From SAR86 cluster bacterium (GTDB taxonomy: Bacteria; Pseudomonadota; Gammaproteobacteria; Magnimaribacterales; D2472), in NCBI GenBank assembly GCA_016779285.1, contig JADHNV010000066.1:1-5243 (forward strand): 5,243 nucleotides of DNA, in the 5' to 3' direction. The notes under the pieces are model-generated. The model made no database searches, had not been told where the DNA came from, and saw only the letters and a list, made by a program, of their open reading frames with translations. A program made the translations under genes and the position numbers. This document shows positions 1-4,874 of this stretch, in pieces. How positions within the stretch are numbered: the first letter of the stretch is position 1; every line of letters starts with the position of its first letter.

Positions 1-685
1 TCTCATCTCTCAAGATATTATTAGCAGCATGCAAAGAAATGGCTAATGAAACATCAGTTTTATCGGCTAATGTATTAATAACTGGCACAATCCCTGAGGT
101 ACTTAGAGTGATTCTTCTTTTTGAAAGCCCGTATGCGTGTTGATGCTGCATAATACTGATAGAAGTCATTACAGGATCAACATTTAACAAAGGCTCTCCC
201 ATCCCCATAAAAACAACATTTGATATTGCAGAGCTAGGCTCATCATAAAAATTAGCCAACCATAACTGGCCAATAATTTCTGCCTCAGATAAATTTCTTT
301 CAAAACCCTGAGCTCCCGTGGCACAAAAAGTGCACTGCAATGCGCATCCTGCTTGTGATGATATGCAAAGGGTCATCCTTTTTTTTTCTGGGATTTTAAC
401 CATTTCGATCATTGAACCTGAGTCTAATTTAATCAAATATTTCTTTGTCCCCTCTGGAGATAAAAAACATTCTTCCACCTTGGGAGGTTTGATTTCAGCA
501 ATCTCTGATAGCTGATTTCTTAACCCAAGACTAAAATCACTCATTTGCATAAAATCAACCACTCCACGTTGATGAATCCATTTCATCAATTGAAGAGCTC
601 TAAAACTGGGTTGATCTATCGTTTGAAAAAAATCTATCAGTGATTCGTATGAAAACCCAAGTAGATTGATTTTTTCTTTATGCAC
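1..685 (-). CDS. rlmN: Dual-specificity 23S rRNA/tRNA adenine-C2 methyltransferase RlmN, 3' end cut by window edge
   Basis: I translated this reading frame by hand: 228 codons from a GTG start run open to the left window edge. RlmN is a cytoplasmic radical SAM enzyme that methylates C2 of A2503 in 23S rRNA and A37 in some tRNAs. The radical SAM motif CALQCTFC gives cluster ligands Cys114, Cys118 and Cys121. Cys107, seven residues before the first ligand, corresponds to E. coli Cys118, which forms the RNA adduct. GMGEP (161-165) is the SAM-binding motif, followed by LSTSG and ISLHAANN (216-223). The second catalytic cysteine (Cys355 in E. coli) lies beyond the window. An in-frame TGA directly precedes the GTG, so no earlier start is possible, and no other start codon occurs before the conserved N-terminal region. 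The N-terminus is about 11 residues shorter than in E. coli. The GTG lies five bases after the ndk stop with no strong ribosome binding site, suggesting coupling to ndk, its usual neighbour. Confidence 0.96.
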   Translation of the reverse strand, partial: MHKEKINLLGFSYESLIDFFQTIDQPSFRALQLMKWIHQRGVVDFMQMSDFSLGLRNQLSEIAEIKPPKVEECFLSPEGTKKYLIKLDSGSMIEMVKIPEKKRMTLCISSQAGCALQCTFCATGAQGFERNLSEAEIIGQLWLANFYDEPSSAISNVVFMGMGEPLLNVDPVMTSISIMQHQHAYGLSKRRITLSTSGIVPVINTLADKTDVSLAISLHAANNILRDE

Positions 686-689
686 TCAA

Positions 690-1109
690 TTAAAAGATTT
701 CACTTTCGTCAAAAAAATAGGAGATTTCTCTTGCCGCACTCTCAACTGAATCAGACCCATGAACTGCATTTGCATCGATTGTCTCTGCGAAATCTGCCCG
801 AATAGTCCCTGGCTCTGCTTCGCTTGGATTAGTTGCACCCATTAGCTCTCTGTTTTTTAAAACAGCATTATCTCCCTCAAGAACCTGAACAAACACTGGA
901 GCAGATGTCATATATTGAACAAGATTTGGAAAAAAAGGTCTGCCTTCATGCTCAGCATAAAAACCTGCAGCCTTTGACTCATCCATGTGTATTAATTTGC
1001 CAGCAACCACCTTGAGGCCATTTTCTTCAAATCGATCTATTATTTTTCCAATAATGTTTTTTGAAGTTGCATCAGGCTTAATGATTGAAAGTGTTCTTTG
1101 TATTGTCAT
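690..1109 (-). CDS. ndk: Nucleoside diphosphate kinase
   Basis: This 139-residue protein is a complete Ndk, close to the 143 residues of E. coli. The enzyme moves the gamma phosphate from ATP to nucleoside diphosphates through a phosphohistidine and balances NTP and dNTP pools in the cytoplasm. The active-site signature NAVHGSDS places the phosphorylated histidine at His117, the same number as in E. coli; Lys11 (IIKPDA), Arg104 (TIRADF) and Asn114 are also in place. The start is supported by AGGAG at 1117-1121, seven bases before the ATG, and by alignment of MTIQRTLSIIKPDA with the family N-terminus. It follows iscX after a 35-base gap that carries a possible promoter, and precedes rlmN. The iscX-ndk-rlmN order is known from Pseudomonas-type gammaproteobacteria. 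Nothing looks damaged. Confidence 0.98.
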   Translation of the reverse strand: MTIQRTLSIIKPDATSKNIIGKIIDRFEENGLKVVAGKLIHMDESKAAGFYAEHEGRPFFPNLVQYMTSAPVFVQVLEGDNAVLKNRELMGATNPSEAEPGTIRADFAETIDANAVHGSDSVESAAREISYFFDESEIF

Positions 1110-1116
1110 AAGGTTA

Positions 1117-1138
1117 CTCCTAAATTTGCGACATTATA
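1117..1138 (-). promoter_or_regulatory. Possible ndk promoter -10 element and ribosome binding site
   Basis: On the minus strand 1133-1138 reads TATAAT, a perfect -10 hexamer, 24 bases upstream of the ndk ATG. With a 17-base spacer the -35 position (1156-1161) reads TGGATG, only three matches to TTGACA, and it lies inside the end of iscX. There is no TGn extended -10. The predicted start near 1126 would give a leader of about 17 bases holding AGGAG at 1117-1121, a strong ribosome binding site. The site could give ndk-rlmN expression independent of IscR control, but a chance TATAAT in AT-rich DNA cannot be excluded. Confidence 0.4.
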
Positions 1139-1144
1139 GGTGAC

Positions 1145-1345
1145 TTATTCTAATTCATCCATCCATGCCATTTGGATTGCTTCAAGAATTTTTTCATTAG
1201 AATTTTTTGGATCATCCATGAAATTATCTAGACTACAAATCTTTTTATGCAGATCTGGAAAGCTAATCCATTGAGGATCAATATCAGGATGAGCTTCACT
1301 AAGGCCAATTGCAATTTCTTGAATATCGGACCATTTGATTTGCAT
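1145..1345 (-). CDS. iscX: Fe-S cluster assembly protein IscX (YfhJ)
   Basis: This 66-residue acidic protein has exactly the length of E. coli IscX and aligns with it end to end: LKW/IKW at the start, HPDIDPQ near residues 19-25, FPDLHKKIC at 29-37, and the conserved tail DDPKNSNEKILEAIQMAWMD (44-63). In E. coli, IscX binds IscS and the frataxin homologue CyaY's site on it and is thought to act as an iron-dependent modulator of desulfurase activity; its exact role is unsettled. The ATG overlaps the fdx stop as TAATG, and GGAGG at 1353-1357 sits seven bases upstream inside fdx, so the two genes are translationally linked. It is the last isc gene of the cluster here, as in E. coli. Confidence 0.96.
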   Translation of the reverse strand: MQIKWSDIQEIAIGLSEAHPDIDPQWISFPDLHKKICSLDNFMDDPKNSNEKILEAIQMAWMDELE

Positions 1346-1683
1346 TAATGATCCTCCGATACCTGATTAATAGTGTATTTTGGTAATTCAACTGTAAAAC
1401 TTCCGCTTTCTGGGATCGTCTGACAGCTTAAGCGGGAATTTGGTTCTAGACCCCATGCCTTATCAAGCAGATCCTCTTCATCATCAGATGCTTCATTTAG
1501 ATTATCAAATCCATCTCTGATAATGACATGACAGGTAGTACATGCACATGACATTTCACAAGCATGCTCAATTTTAATTCCTGATCTTAAAGCTGCTTCA
1601 CAAATAGATTCATCTTTAAGTGTTTCAAATTCAGCCCCATCAGGACATAGCTCATAATGAGGTAATAATTTTATTAGAGCCAT
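1345..1683 (-). CDS. fdx: ISC-type [2Fe-2S] ferredoxin
   Basis: This 112-residue protein matches E. coli Fdx (111 residues) closely, including LPHYELCPDG near the start, the region HACEMSCACTTCH (40-52), DKAWGLEP (74-81) and SRLSCQ (83-88). The four cluster ligands Cys42, Cys48, Cys51 and Cys87 and the extra conserved Cys46 are at the same positions as in E. coli. The vertebrate-type adrenodoxin fold ferredoxin supplies electrons to ISC cluster assembly, probably for sulfane sulfur reduction on IscS/IscU and [4Fe-4S] formation. Its ATG follows the iscA stop with no base between (TAAATG). Only a weak ribosome binding site (GAAAG, about 13 bases upstream) is visible, so coupling to iscA translation is likely. 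In the classical operon hscB and hscA lie immediately before this gene; here they do not. Confidence 0.97.
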   Translation of the reverse strand: MALIKLLPHYELCPDGAEFETLKDESICEAALRSGIKIEHACEMSCACTTCHVIIRDGFDNLNEASDDEEDLLDKAWGLEPNSRLSCQTIPESGSFTVELPKYTINQVSEDH

Positions 1684-2031
1684 TTAAATAGTAAAACTTT
1701 CGCCACAACCGCATACAGCCTTAGCATTGGGGTTATGAAATTTGATTCCTCGGTTCAGTCCGTCTTCAGAATAATCAACCAAACTACCTTTAAGATAATT
1801 TAAACTTTCTTTATCAACATAGATCTTGCAATCGCCTTCATCAAAAATGAGGTCATTTGTAGTGGTTGACTGCCTTTCTACAAACTCAAAAAAATACTCG
1901 AATCCAGAACACCCTGCTTTTCGAACGCCTATCCTGACTCCATCGCTTTTACCATTATCTTTTAGGCTGGTAGCAAAATGGACTATGGCTTTTTTAGAAA
2001 ACCTTAATTCTTGTGGAGAAAATTTTTCCAT
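1684..2031 (-). CDS. iscA: A-type Fe-S carrier protein IscA
   Basis: This 115-residue protein belongs to the HesB/IscA family of A-type carriers, which bind iron or Fe-S clusters and pass them to apoproteins. The three cluster-binding cysteines are Cys41 (KAGCSGFEY), Cys107 and Cys109 (CGCGESF). GLNRGIKFHNPNAKAVCGCGESF is nearly the E. coli IscA C-terminus. It is eight residues longer than E. coli IscA (107), with a slightly longer N-terminus and a three- to four-residue longer loop around RQSTTTND (53-60). A fourth cysteine, Cys68, is not part of the usual set. Position between iscU and fdx supports IscA over the related ErpA and SufA, though those share the motif. The ATG is six bases after the iscU stop; no good ribosome binding site is present, so coupling to iscU is likely. 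Confidence 0.94.
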   Translation of the reverse strand: MEKFSPQELRFSKKAIVHFATSLKDNGKSDGVRIGVRKAGCSGFEYFFEFVERQSTTTNDLIFDEGDCKIYVDKESLNYLKGSLVDYSEDGLNRGIKFHNPNAKAVCGCGESFTI

Positions 2032-2037
2032 GCCCAG

Positions 2038-2442
2038 TTATTGTTTCTGCTCAAAGTCCTCTATTGCCTGTTTGATAGAATCTTCAGCAAGAACCGAGCA
2101 ATGAATTTTTATGGGAGGGAGTTCAAGAGCCTCAACAATATCAATGTTTTTAATTTCCTTCGCTTCCTCAAGAGTTTTTCCAATCAACATCTCAACCAAC
2201 TCACTTGAAGATGCAATAGCGGAACCACACCCATATGTTTTGAACTTTACATCCTTAATCACATGGGTATTACCTTGTCTCTCGCATTTAATCTGCAGTT
2301 TCATGACATCCCCACATGCAGGAGCACCAACCATTCCAGTGCCCACATTCATCTCTTTTGGATCAAATCTCCCAACATTATATTTTGCAGGTTCATTGAT
2401 TGTATTCTCAAATTTATCAACAACTTTTTTACTATATGCCAT
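2038..2442 (-). CDS. iscU: Fe-S cluster assembly scaffold IscU
   Basis: This 134-residue protein is the scaffold on which IscS-derived sulfur and iron form a [2Fe-2S] cluster. The ligands are Cys43 (GAPACGD), Asp45, Cys72 (TYGCGSAIASSS), His114 and Cys115 (KIHCS), equivalent to E. coli Cys37, Asp39, Cys63, His105 and Cys106. LPPIK at 108-112 is the LPPxK peptide recognised by the chaperone HscA. Compared with E. coli (128 residues) there are about six extra residues in the N-terminal segment (ENTINEPAKYNVG against ENPRNVG) and three in the loop after KLQIK, where an extra Cys53 appears; the C-terminus is shorter. A strong AGGAGG at 2448-2453, five bases before the ATG, makes this the best ribosome binding site of the operon, fitting a protein needed in large amounts. 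It starts 16 bases after the iscS stop. Confidence 0.98.
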   Translation of the reverse strand: MAYSKKVVDKFENTINEPAKYNVGRFDPKEMNVGTGMVGAPACGDVMKLQIKCERQGNTHVIKDVKFKTYGCGSAIASSSELVEMLIGKTLEEAKEIKNIDIVEALELPPIKIHCSVLAEDSIKQAIEDFEQKQ

Positions 2443-2458
2443 AAATGCCTCCTAATAT

Positions 2459-3685
2459 TTAGTGGGTTTGCCAGTCTACGCTATCAAGATCAATACCATC
2501 AAGGTGCATTTCCCAGAGTGGAGAAAGCTCTCTAAGTCTATCAACGGCATGGTTAATCAAAGTTAATGTGTAATCCACATCCTGCTCACTGGTAAATCTT
2601 CCGAATGAGAAGCGTATAGAGCTTGATGCAAGCTCATCCTTCCTCCCCAGCGCCCTCAAAACATAAGATGGTTCTAAGCTAGCAGATGTACAGGCTGAGC
2701 CAGAAGAGACAGCTATATCTTTTAAAGCCATAATCAATGATTCTCCCTCAACATAGGCAAAGCTAACATTAAGGATATTATTAACTTTATTGCTTATGTC
2801 ACCATTGACATATATCTCTTCAATTTTTGAAACAGATTCATAAAACTTATCATGAAGAGTTTTAACTTTTAATTGATCATCATCCATCTCAATTTTTGCA
2901 ATTCTAAAGGCTTCTCCCATTCCTACTATCTGATGAGTTGGCAGTGTTCCAGATCGCATGCCTCTCTCATGTCCACCTCCATGAATTTGAGCCTCAATTC
3001 TCACGCGAGGCTTTCTTCTAACAAATAAAGCTCCAATGCCCTTAGGTCCATAAGTTTTATGAGCAGAAAATGACATCAAGTCAACTGGCAGTGTGTTTAA
3101 ATCTATAGCAACCTTACCAGTGCTTTGAGCTGCATCCACATGAAAAAATATACCTTTTTCACGAGCAATCTTTCCAATGCCATCAAGATCATTGATGGTA
3201 CCTAACTCATTGTTAATATGCATGATTGAGATGAGCACTGTATCTTCCCTAATTGCCTTTGAAACTGCTTCCGGAGTAATCAAACCACCTTCATTTGGAT
3301 CTAGATATGTAACTTCAAACCCATCTCTTTCTAGCTGCCTGCATGGATCTAGTACAGCCTTATGTTCTATTTTGGAAGTAATTATATGCTTGCCATTCTT
3401 TTGATAAAAATTAGCAACGCCTTTAATTGCTAGATTGTCTGCTTCTGTTGCTCCCGAAGTCCAAACTATTTCCCGTGGATCACAGTTAACTAAGTTTGCC
3501 ACATGTGATCTAGCCTCCTCCACTGCCTCTTCAGCTTTCCAGCCAAACTTATGCGAACGAGAAGCAGGATTACCGAAATTACCATCTAGCGTAAGATGTT
3601 CAGATATTTTTTTTGCAACTCTGGGATCTACGGGTGTGGTAGATGCATAATCCAAATAAATTGGTAAATTGATGTCGTTGCTCAT
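2459..3685 (-). CDS. iscS: Cysteine desulfurase IscS
   Basis: This 408-residue protein is a full-length group I cysteine desulfurase (E. coli IscS has 404). It is a PLP enzyme that converts cysteine to alanine and holds the sulfur as a persulfide for IscU, and often for tRNA thiolation. The PLP lysine is Lys210 in FSAHKTYGPKG, His108 (SKIEHKAVL) is the catalytic histidine, and the persulfide Cys332 lies in SSGSACTSAS, numbered four above E. coli because of a longer N-terminus. GATEADNLAIKG (78-89) and HVDAAQ (182-187) are PLP-site motifs. The C-terminal tail SPLWEMHLDGIDLDSVDW matches the E. coli tail that docks IscU. The ATG overlaps the iscR stop as ATGA, with AAGGA at 3695-3699 nine bases upstream inside iscR, so iscS is translationally coupled to its regulator. 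IscS rather than NifS is supported by length, the tail and the operon. Confidence 0.98.
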   Translation of the reverse strand: MSNDINLPIYLDYASTTPVDPRVAKKISEHLTLDGNFGNPASRSHKFGWKAEEAVEEARSHVANLVNCDPREIVWTSGATEADNLAIKGVANFYQKNGKHIITSKIEHKAVLDPCRQLERDGFEVTYLDPNEGGLITPEAVSKAIREDTVLISIMHINNELGTINDLDGIGKIAREKGIFFHVDAAQSTGKVAIDLNTLPVDLMSFSAHKTYGPKGIGALFVRRKPRVRIEAQIHGGGHERGMRSGTLPTHQIVGMGEAFRIAKIEMDDDQLKVKTLHDKFYESVSKIEEIYVNGDISNKVNNILNVSFAYVEGESLIMALKDIAVSSGSACTSASLEPSYVLRALGRKDELASSSIRFSFGRFTSEQDVDYTLTLINHAVDRLRELSPLWEMHLDGIDLDSVDWQTH

Positions 3686-4122
3686 GATTGAATTTCCTTA
3701 AGAGGTATATGGGGATGTTTGGGCTTTTCTACAAGATCAGATATAGAAATATCGCTCAGAAACTCATCAACCACGCTATTTAAATCATCCCATAATTTAT
3801 GAGAATTACATTGCTGACCGGCTCGACAAGAAGATGTTCCAGAACAATTAGTAGCATCTAAATTTTCTTCAACAGCATCCATGATCTGTTTGATGCTGAT
3901 ATCTTGGGGTTGAGAAGCATATACATACCCTCCATTTCTACCACGAACACTTTTAACGATCCCAGCAATTCTGAGCTTTCTAAATAACTGCTCAAGGTAG
4001 GTTAAGTCTATGGCCTGTCGGGATGCAATATCTTTTAATGAAACTGGGCTCTCTGAATTTGAGAGATATTCAAGATCTGCCAATGCATTAACCGCATATC
4101 GACTTTTGGTTGTGAAATTCAT
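3682..4122 (-). CDS. iscR: Rrf2-family Fe-S-sensing transcriptional regulator IscR
   Basis: This 146-residue protein is an Rrf2-family winged-helix regulator that in E. coli represses the isc operon when it carries a [2Fe-2S] cluster. The N-terminal DNA-binding domain shows SRYAVNALADL (7-17), the recognition region DLTYLEQLFRKLR (39-51) and the wing VRGRNGGY (59-66, where E. coli has VRGPGGGY). Cluster ligands are Cys93, Cys99, Cys105 and His108, each one above the E. coli numbering, so cluster sensing should be intact. The C-terminal tail is about 16 residues shorter than in E. coli. An in-frame TGA directly precedes the ATG and no other Met occurs before residue 81, which fixes the start. 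No ribosome binding site is seen upstream. A close match to the IscR type 1 operator overlaps its promoter, predicting self-repression. Confidence 0.97.
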   Translation of the reverse strand: MNFTTKSRYAVNALADLEYLSNSESPVSLKDIASRQAIDLTYLEQLFRKLRIAGIVKSVRGRNGGYVYASQPQDISIKQIMDAVEENLDATNCSGTSSCRAGQQCNSHKLWDDLNSVVDEFLSDISISDLVEKPKHPHIPLKEIQS

Positions 4123-4143
4123 TCAGGTATTATCAATACCTGA
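4123..4143. repeat. Perfect 21-base inverted repeat just before the iscR start
   Basis: On the minus strand the arms TCAGGTATT (4143-4135) and AATACCTGA (4131-4123) are perfectly complementary over nine bases and are separated by GAT. The right arm ends on the base before the iscR ATG, and the repeat contains the -10 element. The arms resemble IscR type 1 half-sites: the upstream arm is the right half of the operator at 4136-4160, and ATACCTGAAT (4130-4121) matches a left half-site at 9 of 10 positions. It may therefore be a second, overlapping operator element. Alternatively it could fold as an RNA hairpin at the end of a purC read-through transcript, but no T-run follows it, so a terminator is unlikely. 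Confidence 0.8.
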
Positions 4144-4156
4144 GTTATTTAGTCAA
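4129..4156 (-). promoter_or_regulatory. isc operon sigma-70-type promoter (PiscR)
   Basis: The -35 element TTGACT (4156-4151) and -10 element GATAAT (4134-4129) each match the sigma-70 consensus at five of six positions and are 16 bases apart. Counting from the -10 element puts the transcription start at about 4122, the A of the iscR ATG. The -35 lies in the last purC codons and overlaps its stop codon (TAA at 4151-4149). Both elements are covered by the operator and inverted repeat described separately, so IscR binding would block RNA polymerase. It is by far the best promoter in the window, but has not been tested. Confidence 0.78.
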
Positions 4157-4160
4157 GTTT
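4136..4160 (-). promoter_or_regulatory. Predicted type 1 IscR operator
   Basis: This 25-base stretch aligns with the E. coli type 1 IscR consensus as I recall it: left half ATASYYGACT, centre RWWWY, right half AGTCRRSTAT. Here the left half is AAACTTGACT (9 of 10), the centre AAATA (4 of 5) and the right half ACTCAGGTAT (9 of 10), so 22 of 25 positions agree. It covers the -35 element and most of the promoter spacer. In E. coli the type 1 site is bound by cluster-loaded IscR and represses iscR-iscSUA. The same feedback loop is predicted here because the cluster ligands of the downstream IscR are intact. Confidence 0.8.
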
Positions 4161-4868
4161 TATCTTCATACCTAGGCGCTCTCCTACTTCTCCATAGGTT
4201 TCTATTACATTGCCTAAGTCTTGGCGAAACCTATCTTTATCCATTTTTGTTAATGTATCCTTGTCCCACAAACGACATCCATCAGGAGTAAATTCATCAG
4301 CAAGAAGCATTTTTCCCTGGAATTTTCCAAATTCTAGCTTGTAATCTACTAAAATAAGATTGGCTTCCATAAAAAATTTAACCAAAATGTCATTAATCTT
4401 AAGGGTTAGATCTCGCATGGCATCAGCATCTTCTTGGGTAGCCCAACCAAATGACTGAATATGATGATCATTGATTAAGGGATCTCCTAAAGCATCATCT
4501 TTTAAAAAGAACTCAAATAATGGAGGATCTAGTATCAATCCATCCTCAATTCCAAGTCTTCTACACAAAGAACCTGTAGCTCTATTTCTTACAACACACT
4601 CAATTGGAAACATCTCCAGTTTATAAACTAGAGATTCATGGTTAGAGAGCAGCTTGATAAAGTGAGTTTCAATACCCTTAGATGCTAAAAATTCCATTAC
4701 AAAGGCATTAAATTGATTATTAACTTTTCCTTTATTATCAAGAGCTTCAATTTTTTTTCCGTCAAAAGCAGAGGTATCATCTCTGAACTCCATGATCAAT
4801 TTATCAGGCTCATTAGTTGCAAATAATGACTTGGCTTTACCGGTTGTGATTTGAGATAATTTTTCCAT
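4149..4868 (-). CDS. purC: Phosphoribosylaminoimidazole-succinocarboxamide synthase (SAICAR synthetase)
   Basis: This 239-residue protein is a full-length single-domain PurC (E. coli 237). It joins CAIR and aspartate with ATP to make SAICAR in de novo purine synthesis. Visible motifs are GKAKSLF (10-16) in the nucleotide-binding region, RDDTSAFDG (29-37), signature 1 FPIECVVRNRATGS (87-100), signature 2 LVDYKLEFG (173-181) and DEFTPDGCRLWD (191-202), all close to E. coli. The ATG follows the bamC stop after six bases; only a weak TTAAG-like ribosome binding site is present, so it is probably cotranscribed and coupled with bamC. Its final codons (KLD, stop) double as the -35 element and left operator half of the isc promoter. 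There is no terminator between purC and iscR, so some read-through into isc is possible. Confidence 0.98.
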   Translation of the reverse strand: MEKLSQITTGKAKSLFATNEPDKLIMEFRDDTSAFDGKKIEALDNKGKVNNQFNAFVMEFLASKGIETHFIKLLSNHESLVYKLEMFPIECVVRNRATGSLCRRLGIEDGLILDPPLFEFFLKDDALGDPLINDHHIQSFGWATQEDADAMRDLTLKINDILVKFFMEANLILVDYKLEFGKFQGKMLLADEFTPDGCRLWDKDTLTKMDKDRFRQDLGNVIETYGEVGERLGMKIKLD

Positions 4869-4874
4869 AATTTA

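Noticed and set aside
318..515. Plus-strand open frame opposite rlmN
   Set aside because: The opposite strand is conserved RlmN including the radical SAM cysteines; this frame is a shadow.
1684..2031. Naming the A-type carrier ErpA or SufA
   Set aside because: The cysteine motif is shared by all A-type carriers, but location between iscU and fdx and the GLNxGxKFxNPN C-terminal segment favour IscA.
1826..2208. Overlapping plus-strand open frames opposite iscA and iscU
   Set aside because: They are antisense shadows of well-identified genes, overlap each other in different frames and show no protein family features.
2111..2455. Plus-strand open frame of 114 codons opposite iscU
   Set aside because: It is fully antisense to a clear iscU, has no recognisable domain or ribosome binding site, and its composition is what the complement of iscU gives.
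3177..3650. Plus-strand open frames of 71-75 codons opposite iscS
   Set aside because: They lie opposite highly conserved iscS coding sequence and resemble no protein known to me.
4123..4143. Inverted repeat as an intrinsic terminator for purC
   Set aside because: The stem is short and only moderately GC-rich, no T-run follows on the minus strand, and the iscR coding sequence begins on the next base; an operator role fits better.
4010..4291. Plus-strand open frame of 93 codons across the iscR-purC junction
   Set aside because: It runs antisense through the end of purC, the isc promoter and the start of iscR; no ribosome binding site or family match, and the promoter reading in the other direction explains the sequence better.
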